This document shows positions 28,700 through 37,063 of a stretch of 64,000 bases of DNA, one piece after another. How positions within the stretch are numbered: the first letter of the stretch is position 1; every line of letters begins with the position of its first letter. Origin of the DNA: Nocardioides euryhalodurans (GTDB lineage: Bacteria > Actinomycetota > Actinomycetes > Propionibacteriales > Nocardioidaceae); assembly GCF_004564375.1 (NCBI RefSeq), contig NZ_CP038267.1:62001-126000 (forward strand), in the 5' to 3' direction. The notes under the pieces are model-generated. The model was not told the DNA's origin, made no database searches, and saw only the letters and a list, made by a program, of their open reading frames with translations. The translations under genes were made by a program, and so were the position numbers.

Positions 28700-30271
28700 A
28701 TGAGGTTTCGGGCCCGGAAGCTGTTCAGCCGGAAGGCCGTGGTCGCAGCTGCGGCGGCTCTGGTGACCGGGCTCGGGCACCTGGGCCCCGTCCCGGGTGA
28801 CGCGTCCGGGAAGCGGGTGGAGGCTGCGGAACGTCAGGCAGCGCGGCAGCCCAACATCATCTTCTTCCTGACCGACGACATGTCCTCGCGACACCTGCGC
28901 CACATGCCGAACACCCGGAAGCTGATCTTCGGGCAGGGCGCCAGCTTCACCGGCTTCCACGCCAACGTCCCCCTGTGCTGCCCGGCCCGGGCGTCGATCC
29001 TGACCGGCAAGTACGCCCACAACACCGGTGTCCTCGGCAACGCCTACCCCGGCGGGTTCCACGGCTTCCACGTCGGTGACGAGGCCAGCCGGACCTTCGC
29101 GCTCGCCTTGCAGCAGGCCGGCTACCACACCTCGCTGATGGGCAAGTACCTCAACGGCTACCCGTTCATGCGGTCGACGCCGGAGCACGCGGTGGAGCCG
29201 ACCTACGTCCCTCCGGGGTGGTCGGACTGGGCGGTGCCGATCCGGCGCGCCTTCACGGGGCGCAACTACGACCTCAACCTCAACGGGGAGATCCTGCGCA
29301 TGCAGGGCCCCCGCAACTACCTCGGCGACCACCTCCACGACCGCGCGATGACCACCATCAGGCGCAACCGGGACCGCCGGGGGCTGGCGCTGTTCCTCTC
29401 CTTCTTCGGTCCCCACAACCCGGCACCTGCCTCGCCGCGGGAGCGGCGCGACCAGGAGCTCCAGCGCAGGGTCGCCACCCTGAGGGCGCCACGCACCCCC
29501 GACTTCAACGAGGCGGACGTCAGCGACAAGCCGGCGTACGTCCGCGACCTGCCGGTGATGGGTCGGCAGGTGCGTGACGAGCTCGATGCGGCGTTCCGGC
29601 GCCAGGTCGTCTCGCTCACGAGCATCGACCGGTACGTCGGCGACGTGGTCGACCAGCTCCGCCGCAGCCGCCAGCTCCGCAACACCTACCTCGTGTTCAC
29701 GAGCGACCACGGCTACCGTCTCGGCGCCCACCGGCTCAAGCGCGGCAAGAACAGCCCCTACCTGCCCGACGTGCGGGTGCCGCTCGGGATCCGCGGCCCC
29801 GGGATCGCGCCCGGCACCCGCGTCGACGCGCTCGCCGCCAACATCGACCTCGCCCCCACGTTCGCCGCCATGGCCGGACTCACGCTGCCCTACGTCCACG
29901 ACGGGGAGTCGTTGCTCCCGCTGGCGCAGGGCGAGGTGCCGGACGCCTGGCGTCGCTACCTCTACCTCCACCGCGGGAACGTCTCGCCCTACGCCACCAG
30001 TCCGCGAGGGCTCCGGGAGCCGGCGACCAGGATGGAGCAGGCGACCGAGGTGCGGATCCCGTACTTCGAGGGCGTGGTCTCACGGACCCACACCTACGTC
30101 GTCTACGAGACAGGGGAGGAGGAGCTCTACGACACCGTGGCAGACCCCCACCAGCTCGAGAACCTGCTCGCCCCGGGCGGGCCCGGGGGAGCCGGCGTCC
30201 GTGCCGAGATGCGGGTCGCGCTGGCGAGGCTGGCGGGCTGCGTGGGTGTCGAGGGCTGTCGGGTGCGCTGA
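28700..30271 (+). CDS. Secreted sulfatase (arylsulfatase family)
   Basis: 523 aa. After a signal-like N-terminus (VVAAAAALVTGLGHL) the sulfatase fold begins with PNIIFFLTDDMSS, supplying the metal-binding aspartate pair. The formylglycine motif C-x-P-x-R is C93-C-P-A-R97 followed by ASILTGKYAHNTGV, so a formylglycine-generating enzyme is needed; none is in this window. GKYLNGY and FTSDHGYRLGAHRL supply further active-site residues. It resembles N-acetylglucosamine-6-sulfatase-like enzymes, but the sulfated substrate is not evident. ATG 28700 fits GGGGAG; an ATG at 28655 is too close to the -10 box. Confidence 0.9.
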   Translation: MRFRARKLFSRKAVVAAAAALVTGLGHLGPVPGDASGKRVEAAERQAARQPNIIFFLTDDMSSRHLRHMPNTRKLIFGQGASFTGFHANVPLCCPARASILTGKYAHNTGVLGNAYPGGFHGFHVGDEASRTFALALQQAGYHTSLMGKYLNGYPFMRSTPEHAVEPTYVPPGWSDWAVPIRRAFTGRNYDLNLNGEILRMQGPRNYLGDHLHDRAMTTIRRNRDRRGLALFLSFFGPHNPAPASPRERRDQELQRRVATLRAPRTPDFNEADVSDKPAYVRDLPVMGRQVRDELDAAFRRQVVSLTSIDRYVGDVVDQLRRSRQLRNTYLVFTSDHGYRLGAHRLKRGKNSPYLPDVRVPLGIRGPGIAPGTRVDALAANIDLAPTFAAMAGLTLPYVHDGESLLPLAQGEVPDAWRRYLYLHRGNVSPYATSPRGLREPATRMEQATEVRIPYFEGVVSRTHTYVVYETGEEELYDTVADPHQLENLLAPGGPGGAGVRAEMRVALARLAGCVGVEGCRVR

Positions 30272-30285
30272 CGGGCGGCCGGGAC

Positions 30286-31104
30286 TCAGCCGAGGTCGGC
30301 CGCGAAGATCGCGGTTCCGGGGGTCAGCAGCCCTCGGGTGCGCGACCAGCCGCCCCAGACCCGGTCGTGCTCCTCCGGCCACTCGGGCTCGACCAGCCGG
30401 GTGATGCGGAAGCCGGCACCGGCCAGCAGGCTCACCCAGTCGCCCAGGGTCCGGTGGTGCTCGACGTAGGCGACCTCGCCGGTCTCGTCGTCCACCTCGA
30501 CGTAGGGCGTGCGGTCCCAGTACGGCTGGCTCGCCGTCAGCCCCTGCTCGCCCGGGTCGTCGGGGAACATCCAGCGGGTCGGGTGGGTGATCGAGAAGGC
30601 GTAGCGACCGCCGGGCCGGAGCACCCGCGCGCTCTCCGCGACCGCCCGGTCGATGTCGCTGACGAACTGCAGCGCCCCGAAGGAGGAGAAGACGACGTCG
30701 AAGGAGCCGTCTGCGAACGGCAGGTGGGTGGCGGTGCCGAGCACCACCGGGACGGTCAGCCCGGTGTGGTCGTCGATGCGGCGCGAGTGCTGCAGCTGCC
30801 GGTGGGAGAGGTCGAGGCCGACCGCCCGGCCACCGCGCGAGCGGACCCAGCGGCAGCACTGCCCGGCTCCCGACCCGACCTCGAGCACGTCGCGGTCGGC
30901 CACCTCGCCGAGCACGCCCGCCTCTTCCTCGGTGAGTCCCTCGGGCCCCCACACGAAGCCGGCGTCGCCGAGGAACGAGCCGTGCGTCGCCTGGTACTCG
31001 TCGGCGTACCTGTCCCAGTCGGGGCCGTTCGCCGATCGTGACTCGACCTCGTCGACCGGCCGCCGCTCCACCCGCACCGGCGGGTGCGGCCACGCTTCCT
31101 CCAC
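30286..31104 (-). CDS. SAM-dependent class I methyltransferase
   Basis: 272 aa. Motif I DVLEVGSGAGQCCRW near residue 72 binds S-adenosylmethionine; AVGLDLSHRQLQHSR, PFADGSFDVVFSSFGALQFV and LRPGGRYAFSITHP follow in the usual order of a Methyltransf_11/UbiE-like fold. Substrate unknown. The GTG start lies 6 nt after a TAGGGT -10 box. Divergent from the APH-type kinase with only 48 nt between the starts, so the two promoters overlap. Confidence 0.88.
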   Translation of the reverse strand: MEEAWPHPPVRVERRPVDEVESRSANGPDWDRYADEYQATHGSFLGDAGFVWGPEGLTEEEAGVLGEVADRDVLEVGSGAGQCCRWVRSRGGRAVGLDLSHRQLQHSRRIDDHTGLTVPVVLGTATHLPFADGSFDVVFSSFGALQFVSDIDRAVAESARVLRPGGRYAFSITHPTRWMFPDDPGEQGLTASQPYWDRTPYVEVDDETGEVAYVEHHRTLGDWVSLLAGAGFRITRLVEPEWPEEHDRVWGGWSRTRGLLTPGTAIFAADLG

Positions 31105-31116
31105 GGGACGACCCTA
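31105..31116 (-). promoter_or_regulatory. -10 box of the methyltransferase gene, leaderless type
   Basis: TAGGGT (31116-31111, minus strand), 6 nt before the GTG. Confidence 0.5.
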
Positions 31117-31139
31117 CGTCGGCCGTCAGCGGGCCGTGG

Positions 31140-31152
31140 CAGGATCCGGGGC
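31140..31152 (+). promoter_or_regulatory. -10 box of the APH-type gene, leaderless type
   Basis: CAGGAT at 31140-31145, 7 nt before GTG 31153; the first base departs from TANNNT. Confidence 0.35.
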
Positions 31153-32034
31153 GTGGACCTGACCTCGCTGACCCCGCTCGAGGGCGGCTGGTCGGGGGAG
31201 ACCTTCCTCGGAGAGGTGGCCGGCGAGCGCAGCGTGGTCCGGATCTACGCCGACCCGGGTGACCGGGGCGACGCCGCCGCCGAGATCGACGCAGCCGTCC
31301 TGCGGCTGGTGCGGGGGCTGCTCCCCGTGCCCGAGGTGCTCGAGGTACGCCGGCCCGACCACGCCGCCGGGGCGCCCGGCCTGCTGGTCACGTCGTTCCT
31401 CCCCGGCGTGCGCGGTGACCTGCTGCTGCCGACCCTCGACGAGGACGGCCTGGCCCGCGCCGGGGCCTCGCTGGGGACCCTGGTGGCGACCCTCGGCGGG
31501 ATGCCGATGCTCGAGACGGGCACCTTCGTCGACGGCTCGCTCCGGCTCGAGCCCTTCCCGTTGGCCGACGACCTCCCGGCCTACGTCGAGGAGAAGCAGG
31601 GGGCGCTCGCCCTGGACCCCGACGACTCGGCCCGGCTCGACCGTGTCGCCGTGGACGCCCAGGCGCTCCTCGACACCGTCACCCGTCGCTGCCTGGTGCA
31701 CAGCGACGTCAACCCCAAGAACCTGCTGCTCGACCCCGACACGCTCGAGGTCACCGGCCTGCTCGACTGGGAGTTCGCCCACGCCGGCCACCCCGCCCAC
31801 GACCTGGGCAACCTGCTGCGCTTCGACCGCGAGCCGGTCTTCGTCGAGGCCGTCCTCACGGCGTACGTCGATCGGCTCGGCGGCGAGCCGGACGCGACCC
31901 TGGAGCTGGCCCGCGCCGCCGACCTGTTCGCCCTCGTGGAGCTCGCCTCGCGCCGTCGTGACAACCCCGTCGCCCACCACGCCTTCGAACGGGTCCGGGC
32001 GATCGCGCGGAGCGGCGACCCCGCCGCCACCTGA
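31153..32034 (+). CDS. Aminoglycoside phosphotransferase-family (APH) kinase
   Basis: 293 aa with the APH/choline kinase-like fold. The catalytic loop is CLVHSDVNPKNLLLD (H-x-D-x-x-x-x-N) near residue 184 and the metal-binding motif is GLLDWEFAHAG near 205. These proteins phosphorylate small molecules; resistance to an antibiotic cannot be concluded from sequence. The N-terminal open frame before GTG 31153 overlaps the divergent methyltransferase and is rejected because the promoter lies there. Confidence 0.85.
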   Translation: MDLTSLTPLEGGWSGETFLGEVAGERSVVRIYADPGDRGDAAAEIDAAVLRLVRGLLPVPEVLEVRRPDHAAGAPGLLVTSFLPGVRGDLLLPTLDEDGLARAGASLGTLVATLGGMPMLETGTFVDGSLRLEPFPLADDLPAYVEEKQGALALDPDDSARLDRVAVDAQALLDTVTRRCLVHSDVNPKNLLLDPDTLEVTGLLDWEFAHAGHPAHDLGNLLRFDREPVFVEAVLTAYVDRLGGEPDATLELARAADLFALVELASRRRDNPVAHHAFERVRAIARSGDPAAT

Positions 32035-32048
32035 CGGCGGGTGCCCGG

Positions 32049-32079
32049 TTGGACGCCGCCGCGCGCAGCGGCGTAGTCT
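32049..32079 (+). promoter_or_regulatory. Promoter of rpsA
   Basis: -35 TTGGAC at 32049-32054, 19-bp spacer, -10 TAGTCT at 32074-32079. The transcript would have a ~150-nt leader. Confidence 0.5.
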
Positions 32080-32142
32080 TGGACACTGCGCCAGCAGTCT
32101 GCCCGGGGTCCCACCGGAGTGGATGAGTGGCTCGCTATCACT

Positions 32143-32158
32143 GTCGCGGTCCCGCGAC
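32143..32158 (+). promoter_or_regulatory. Hairpin in the rpsA leader
   Basis: GTCGCGG-TC-CCGCGAC, a near-continuous palindrome in the long leader. S1 autoregulates its own translation in E. coli through leader structure; whether that holds here is unknown. Confidence 0.35.
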
Positions 32159-32233
32159 GATCTCGACCGGTAGTGAAACGGACTCCTGCGCGCGCGCCCG
32201 ACGACTTCTGACCACCAAGGAATCACTTCCCTT

Positions 32234-33718
32234 ATGACGAGCAGCACCTTCACTCTTCCGGAGACCGACGCGCCCCAGGTGGCGGTCAACGACATCGGTT
32301 CGGAAGAGGACTTCCTCGCCGCGATCGACGCGACCATCAAGTACTTCAACGACGGTGACATCGTGGATGGCACCATCGTCAAGGTCGACCGGGACGAGGT
32401 CCTGCTCGACATCGGCTACAAGACCGAGGGCGTGATCCCGAGCCGCGAGCTCTCGATCAAGCACGACGTCGACCCCAACGAGGTCGTCGAGGTCGGTGAC
32501 AAGGTCGAGGCCCTGGTCCTCCAGAAGGAGGACAAGGAAGGCCGCCTGATCCTGTCCAAGAAGCGCGCCCAGTACGAGCGCGCCTGGGGCACCATCGAGC
32601 AGGTCAAGGAGGAGGACGGCGTCGTCGAGGGCACCGTCATCGAGGTCGTCAAGGGCGGCCTGATCCTCGACATCGGCCTGCGCGGCTTCCTGCCCGCCTC
32701 CCTCGTCGAGATGCGTCGCGTCCGCGACCTGCAGCCGTACGTCGGCCAGACCCTCGAGGCCAAGATCATCGAGCTCGACAAGAACCGCAACAACGTGGTC
32801 CTGTCGCGCCGTGCCTGGCTCGAGCAGACCCAGTCCGAGGTCCGCCACGGCTTCCTGACCCAGCTCCAGAAGGGCCAGATCCGCAAGGGCGTCGTCTCCT
32901 CGATCGTCAACTTCGGTGCGTTCGTCGACCTCGGCGGCGTCGACGGCCTGGTCCACGTCTCCGAGCTGTCCTGGAAGCACATCGACCACCCGTCCGAGGT
33001 GGTCACCGTCGGTGACGAGGTCACCGTCGAGGTGCTCGACGTCGACATGGACCGCGAGCGCGTCTCGCTGTCGCTCAAGGCGACCCAGGAAGACCCGTGG
33101 CAGCACTTCGCCCGGACCCACCAGATCGGCCAGATCGTGCCGGGCAAGGTCACCAAGCTGGTGCCCTTCGGCTCGTTCGTCCGCGTCGAGGAGGGCATCG
33201 AGGGCCTGGTGCACATCTCCGAGCTGGCCGAGCGCCACGTGGAGATCCCCGAGCAGGTCGTCCAGGTCAACGACGACGTCATGGTCAAGATCATCGACAT
33301 CGACCTCGAGCGTCGCCGGATCTCGCTCTCGCTCAAGCAGGCCAACGAGACGGCCGCCGCGAGCGACGTGGAGGAGTTCGACCCGACCCTCTACGGCATG
33401 ACCGCGACCTACGACGAGCAGGGCAACTACGTCTACCCCGAGGGCTTCGACCCCGAGACGGGCGAGTGGCTCGAGGGCTTCGACGAGCAGCGCGCGGTCT
33501 GGGAGGACCAGTACGCCAAGGCGCACGCCCGCTGGGAGGCCCACGTCAAGCAGCAGGCCGAGGCCGCCAAGGCGGAGGTCGAGGCCGGCGAGGCCACGTC
33601 GTACTCCTCCGGTGGTACCGACGAGGCCGCGGCCGAGGGTGGCGACACCGGCGGTTCGCTGGCGAGCGACGAGGCGCTGCAGGCGCTCCGCGAGAAGCTC
33701 ACCGGCGGCAGCAACTGA
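32234..33718 (+). CDS. rpsA: 30S ribosomal protein S1
   Basis: 494 aa with four S1 RNA-binding domains starting near residues 40, 130, 214 and 300 (for example IVDGTIVKVDRDEVLLDIG and VNFGAFVDLGGVDGLVHVSE), the four-domain form usual in actinobacteria rather than the six of E. coli. A C-terminal tail of ~115 residues is acidic and low in complexity. AAGGAA precedes the ATG at an 11-nt spacing. Its usual actinobacterial neighbour coaE is found here 4.6 kb further on, beyond an accessory block. Confidence 0.97.
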   Translation: MTSSTFTLPETDAPQVAVNDIGSEEDFLAAIDATIKYFNDGDIVDGTIVKVDRDEVLLDIGYKTEGVIPSRELSIKHDVDPNEVVEVGDKVEALVLQKEDKEGRLILSKKRAQYERAWGTIEQVKEEDGVVEGTVIEVVKGGLILDIGLRGFLPASLVEMRRVRDLQPYVGQTLEAKIIELDKNRNNVVLSRRAWLEQTQSEVRHGFLTQLQKGQIRKGVVSSIVNFGAFVDLGGVDGLVHVSELSWKHIDHPSEVVTVGDEVTVEVLDVDMDRERVSLSLKATQEDPWQHFARTHQIGQIVPGKVTKLVPFGSFVRVEEGIEGLVHISELAERHVEIPEQVVQVNDDVMVKIIDIDLERRRISLSLKQANETAAASDVEEFDPTLYGMTATYDEQGNYVYPEGFDPETGEWLEGFDEQRAVWEDQYAKAHARWEAHVKQQAEAAKAEVEAGEATSYSSGGTDEAAAEGGDTGGSLASDEALQALREKLTGGSN

Positions 33719-33739
33719 CGCGCACCTGAGCAACGCAGG

Positions 33740-33771
33740 ACGGCCCGCCCGGGATCACCCGGGCGGGCCGT
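33740..33771 (+). terminator. Terminator of rpsA
   Basis: 14-bp perfect stem ACGGCCCGCCCGGG with loop ATCA, 22 nt past the rpsA stop, followed by TTCC. Confidence 0.88.
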
Positions 33772-33854
33772 TCCGCGTCCCGGGCATCATGGTTCGGGGG
33801 ACCCTGGCTGTCGCCCGAGACCAGCAGCTCGCGTGTGCTCACCCGGACGACGAA

Positions 33855-33885
33855 ACGGCCCGCCCGGGTCGTCCGGGCGGGCCGT
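33855..33885 (-). terminator. Terminator of the 52-aa protein gene
   Basis: 13-bp stem ACGGCCCGCCCGG / CCGGGCGGGCCGT with loop GTCGT, flanked by AA and TT. Almost the same stem as the rpsA terminator 100 nt away. Confidence 0.75.
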
Positions 33886-33917
33886 TCGGCGGCTCCGGGT
33901 CTGGCCCGGAGGGGGAG

Positions 33918-34076
33918 TCAGGCGGCATGCGAGGCGGGCGGCATGAAGCGCTCGTCCTCGACGTGGGAACGGGGCGGACCCTGCGCGGCAGGGCCGTCGT
34001 GGAAGGCCTCGCGGAGGCTCTCGGCGAGCACGGCGATGACGGCCAGCGTGACGATGATGATGAGTGCGATGTCCAT
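33918..34076 (-). CDS. 52-aa single-pass membrane protein
   Basis: Begins MDIALIIIVTLAVIAVLAESL, a clear N-terminal transmembrane helix, followed by a short hydrophilic tail with GPPRSHVEDERFMPP. No family recognised. Divergent from the DJ-1/AraC regulator with 93 nt between the starts, in a region holding an inverted repeat, so it may be a target of that regulator. It has its own terminator. Confidence 0.65.
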   Translation of the reverse strand: MDIALIIIVTLAVIAVLAESLREAFHDGPAAQGPPRSHVEDERFMPPASHAA

Positions 34077-34113
34077 GGCAGATAGTCTGCTACCGACGAC
34101 ATCCCGCCACCAG

Positions 34114-34148
34114 TGGCAGAAATGACAGCCTCCATTGATTTTCTGCCA
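34114..34148 (+). promoter_or_regulatory. Inverted repeat before the AraC-type regulator
   Basis: TGGCAGAAA (34114-34122) and its exact reverse complement TTTCTGCCA (34140-34148), 17 nt apart, in the short region between the divergent 52-aa gene and the regulator. Streptomyces AdpA, of the same DJ-1/AraC family, binds TGGC-starting sites often in inverted pairs; match to its consensus is only partial. Confidence 0.45.
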
Positions 34149-34169
34149 AGCATGCGTCAGGCTGGGTCC

Positions 34170-35126
34170 ATGGAGAAGGTGGCGGTCGTGGTGCAGGACG
34201 GCGCCGAGCCGTTCGGGCTGGGTGCGATGTGCGAGGTGTGGGCCGAGCCCTACCACCCCGAGGACGACAACCCGGTCTTCGACTTCGTGGTCGCCACCCC
34301 TCGACCAGGGCGGGTCCGCGGCGCGAGCGGCTACGACCTCCACGTCGACCACGACCTCACGGCCGCCGCCGACGCCGACCTGGTGTGCGTCACCCCGAAG
34401 CGCGACTACCTCGCGCCCTCCCCGGAGGTCGTCGAGCTGGTCCGCGCCGCCCACGACCGTGGGGCCCACGTCTTCGCCCACTGCACCGCCGCCTTCGTGC
34501 TCGGCGAGGCCGGCCTGCTCGACGGCCGGCGCTGCACCACCCACTGGCGCCACGTCGAGGAGCTGCGCGAGCGCCACCCCGAGGCGCTGGTCGACCCCGA
34601 CGTGCTCTACGTCCAGGACGGCTCGATCGTCACCGGGGCGGGGTCGGCGGCAGGCCTGGACGCCGCCCTGCACCTGATGCGCCAGCAGTTCGGCGCGCGT
34701 ACGGCAGCCGCGGCTGCGCGACGGATGGTCGTACCGCCCCATCGCGACGGCGGTCAGGCCCAGTTCATCGCCCGGGCGGTGCCGGACTGCGACGCCGAGA
34801 CGCTCGGCCCGCTGCTGACGTGGATGAACGAGAACCTCGCCGAGGACCTCAGCGTCGACACGCTGGCGCGTCGCTCCCACCTGTCCTCGCGCACCTTCGC
34901 CCGCCGGTTCCGCGAGGAGACCGGGACCACCCCGCACGCGTGGGTGACCCGGCAGCGGCTGCAGGGCGCCGAGGAGCTGCTCGAGCTCACCGACCACTCG
35001 GTCGACTGGATCGCCGCGGAGGTCGGCTTCGGCAACGCCGCCGCGCTGCGCCACCACTTCACCCGCGCCCGCGGCGTCTCCCCGCAGCAGTACCGCCGCA
35101 CCTTCGCGGGCGTGCGGAGCGCCTGA
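34170..35126 (+). CDS. GlxA-type regulator: DJ-1/PfpI domain plus AraC HTH
   Basis: 318 aa. The N-terminal DJ-1/PfpI-like domain (about 1-170) has HCTAAFVLGEAGLLDGRRCTTHW, with a cysteine at the nucleophile-elbow position; the C-terminal AraC/XylS domain (about 210-315) has two helix-turn-helix motifs (LARRSHLSSRTFARRFREE and WIAAEVGFGNAAALRHHF). AdpA, FtrA and GlxA share this layout. No adjacent catabolic genes identify its target. ATG 34170 excludes an upstream in-frame stretch that contains the inverted repeat. Confidence 0.9.
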   Translation: MEKVAVVVQDGAEPFGLGAMCEVWAEPYHPEDDNPVFDFVVATPRPGRVRGASGYDLHVDHDLTAAADADLVCVTPKRDYLAPSPEVVELVRAAHDRGAHVFAHCTAAFVLGEAGLLDGRRCTTHWRHVEELRERHPEALVDPDVLYVQDGSIVTGAGSAAGLDAALHLMRQQFGARTAAAAARRMVVPPHRDGGQAQFIARAVPDCDAETLGPLLTWMNENLAEDLSVDTLARRSHLSSRTFARRFREETGTTPHAWVTRQRLQGAEELLELTDHSVDWIAAEVGFGNAAALRHHFTRARGVSPQQYRRTFAGVRSA

Positions 35127-35131
35127 GCGAC

Positions 35132-35542
35132 GTGGGGACCTGGCTCGACTGGCTCTTCGGAGCCGTCGCCGGCCTCATCGCAGCCTGGCTGCTCCTGCTG
35201 GCAGCCCTGTGGCGGGCGAGACCCGACGAGCTCACGGCAGCGGAGGCGCTCCGACTCGTGCCCGACGTCGTGCGGCTGCTGGGTCGGCTGGCCCGCGATC
35301 CCGACCTCGGGTGGGGTCTGCGGCTGTGGCTGCTCGGCCTGCTGGCCTACCTCGCGATGCCGATCGACCTCGTCCCGGACGTGATCCCCGTGATCGGGTA
35401 CGCCGACGACGCGGTCGTCGTCGTGCTCGCCCTGCGGGCGGTGGCGAGGCGAGCCGGACCGGAGGCGCTGCGACGCCACTGGCCCGGCTCGGCGGACGGA
35501 CTCGCGGCCGTGGGTCAGCTGACGGGCGTCCGGGTCGGCTGA
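35132..35542 (+). CDS. DUF1232 (YkvA) family membrane protein
   Basis: 136 aa. A hydrophobic N-terminal segment, then the DUF1232 signature LAYLAMPIDLVPDVIPVIGYADDAVVV near residue 72. Function unknown. GTG start 5 nt after the regulator stop, so probably co-transcribed with it. Its 3' end overlaps that of the convergent FAD gene by 28 nt. Confidence 0.83.
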   Translation: MGTWLDWLFGAVAGLIAAWLLLLAALWRARPDELTAAEALRLVPDVVRLLGRLARDPDLGWGLRLWLLGLLAYLAMPIDLVPDVIPVIGYADDAVVVVLALRAVARRAGPEALRRHWPGSADGLAAVGQLTGVRVG

Positions 35543-36915
35543 GTCGGCACGACCGCGCTCGCAGGTGCTGCGGCGGGGCCCGAGCGGCGGGCGGCCAGCA
35601 TCCGGCGCAGCACCGTGGGTCGGAACAGCGCCGAGGGCGGGTCGAGGAACCCGATGACCCGGACGAACTGCCGCGCGACCACCGGGTCGTGCTCGGCGAC
35701 CGCGAGCACCCGGTCCACCCAGGCGTTGACCGCGCGGACCTCCAACGAGCGTTCGCCCTCGACCTCGGGGAGCGCCAGGTCGGACCCCACCGAGAGCTTC
35801 CAGGCGACGTCCACCGGGGCGGCCGCCGCCTTGAAGAAGCGGCGCGCGAGTCGGTCGTCGCCCTCGGCGAGGGCGGCGTCCAGGGCGAGCACCTCCTCGG
35901 CGGCGACGGTCATGCCCTGGCCGTAGATCGGGTTGAAGCTGCACAGCGCGTCCCCCAGGACCAGCAGCCCCTCCGGGAACCGGCGCAGCTTCTCGTAACG
36001 GCGCCGACGGCTGGCCGGGAAGCGGTGGACGCTGACCTCGCCCAGCGGCTCGGCGTCGACCAGCGCGTCGATCACCTCCGGCGGCGCCACCTCGCGGGCG
36101 GCGGCGAGCATGCTGGCCGGGTCGGGTCGCGGGTGGTTGCCGGCGTACCCCATGACGGTGAAGATCCAGGTGTCGTCCTCGTAGGCGAACAGGCCCATGC
36201 CCGTCAGCCGGCCGGGCTCCGGTCCGACGAGCACCAGCTCGCGCTCGAGCGCGCCGGGACGCAGCCGTACCGGGCGGCTGGTGTAGGTCACGTCGACCGG
36301 CACCGTCTCCTCCTCGGGCCGTTCGTAGCCGAGCTTCTCCAACCAGACCGGGGTCCGGCCGGCGCGGCCCATCGCGTCGACGACCAGGTCGGCGCAGATC
36401 AGCTCCTGGACGGCGTCCACGGCGTCGCGCGGCATCGCCCGGACGCCGGTGACCCGGTCGCGCTCGGGGGTGCTGACGAGCGCCATCACGTCACGTCCCT
36501 CGCGGAGCGTCACGTTGGGCAGCGCCAGCACCCGCCGACGTACCCGCCCCTCGAGGTAGGGCCGGCTGACCTGGACGACCGGCTCCAGGGTGCTCGGCTG
36601 CTGCGAGAGCAGCCGGCCGAGCACCCTGAAGTGCAGCCGGTCCAGGTCGTCCAGCACCGGGACGCCCTCGTCCCTCAGCTCCTCGACCAGGCCGGGGAAG
36701 AGCTCCCCGACCACCCGGGCCCCCGCCGGGAGGAGGCCGTGGACGTGCCGCCCCTGCGGCACCCCCCGGCGGTTCTCCCCGGTCCCCGGCATCGTGTCCC
36801 GTTCCACGATGGTCACCCGGTCGAAGTGGTCGCTGAGCACGCGTGCCGCCAGCACTCCCCCGATGCTGCCCCCCAGCACCACTGCGTGCTCCCTGTTCCC
36901 CCGTGCGTCCTGCAT
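35515..36915 (-). CDS. FAD-dependent monooxygenase/oxidoreductase
   Basis: 466 aa. FAD-binding GGSIGGVLAARVL near residue 14 with the acidic end VTIVERD; ADLVVDAMGRAGRTPVWLEKLGY and LLVLGDALCSFNPIYGQGM (the GD motif contacting the FAD ribityl chain) place it with the class A flavin hydroxylase-like proteins that also include geranylgeranyl reductase relatives. Substrate unknown. GGGGGAAG precedes ATG 36915; the longer frame is a shadow of the divergent gene. Divergent from the winged-helix/hydrolase fusion, its likely regulator. Confidence 0.87.
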   Translation of the reverse strand: MQDARGNREHAVVLGGSIGGVLAARVLSDHFDRVTIVERDTMPGTGENRRGVPQGRHVHGLLPAGARVVGELFPGLVEELRDEGVPVLDDLDRLHFRVLGRLLSQQPSTLEPVVQVSRPYLEGRVRRRVLALPNVTLREGRDVMALVSTPERDRVTGVRAMPRDAVDAVQELICADLVVDAMGRAGRTPVWLEKLGYERPEEETVPVDVTYTSRPVRLRPGALERELVLVGPEPGRLTGMGLFAYEDDTWIFTVMGYAGNHPRPDPASMLAAAREVAPPEVIDALVDAEPLGEVSVHRFPASRRRRYEKLRRFPEGLLVLGDALCSFNPIYGQGMTVAAEEVLALDAALAEGDDRLARRFFKAAAAPVDVAWKLSVGSDLALPEVEGERSLEVRAVNAWVDRVLAVAEHDPVVARQFVRVIGFLDPPSALFRPTVLRRMLAARRSGPAAAPASAVVPTQPTRTPVS

Positions 36916-36991
36916 GTGTGCTTCCCCCGCTCGTTCACAGACGACCCCCTCGACCGCCTGCTGCAGCGTCGCCCACGCCGTCGCGGCAGTG

Positions 36992-37031
36992 GTGGAGACG
37001 ACGTGGAGACCACGCGGAGAGATGTGGAGCC
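36992..37031 (+). promoter_or_regulatory. Four phased direct repeats, OmpR/PhoB-type operator
   Basis: GTGGAGAC at 36992 and 37003, GCGGAGAG at 37014 and GTGGAGCC at 37024: spacing 11, 11 and 10 bp, i.e. one per helical turn on one face. OmpR/PhoB winged helices bind such head-to-tail repeats, and the adjacent gene encodes one. Confidence 0.6.
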
Positions 37032-37063
37032 CGATCCGTTGCTCCCGCTGCGACAGGGCGGGG

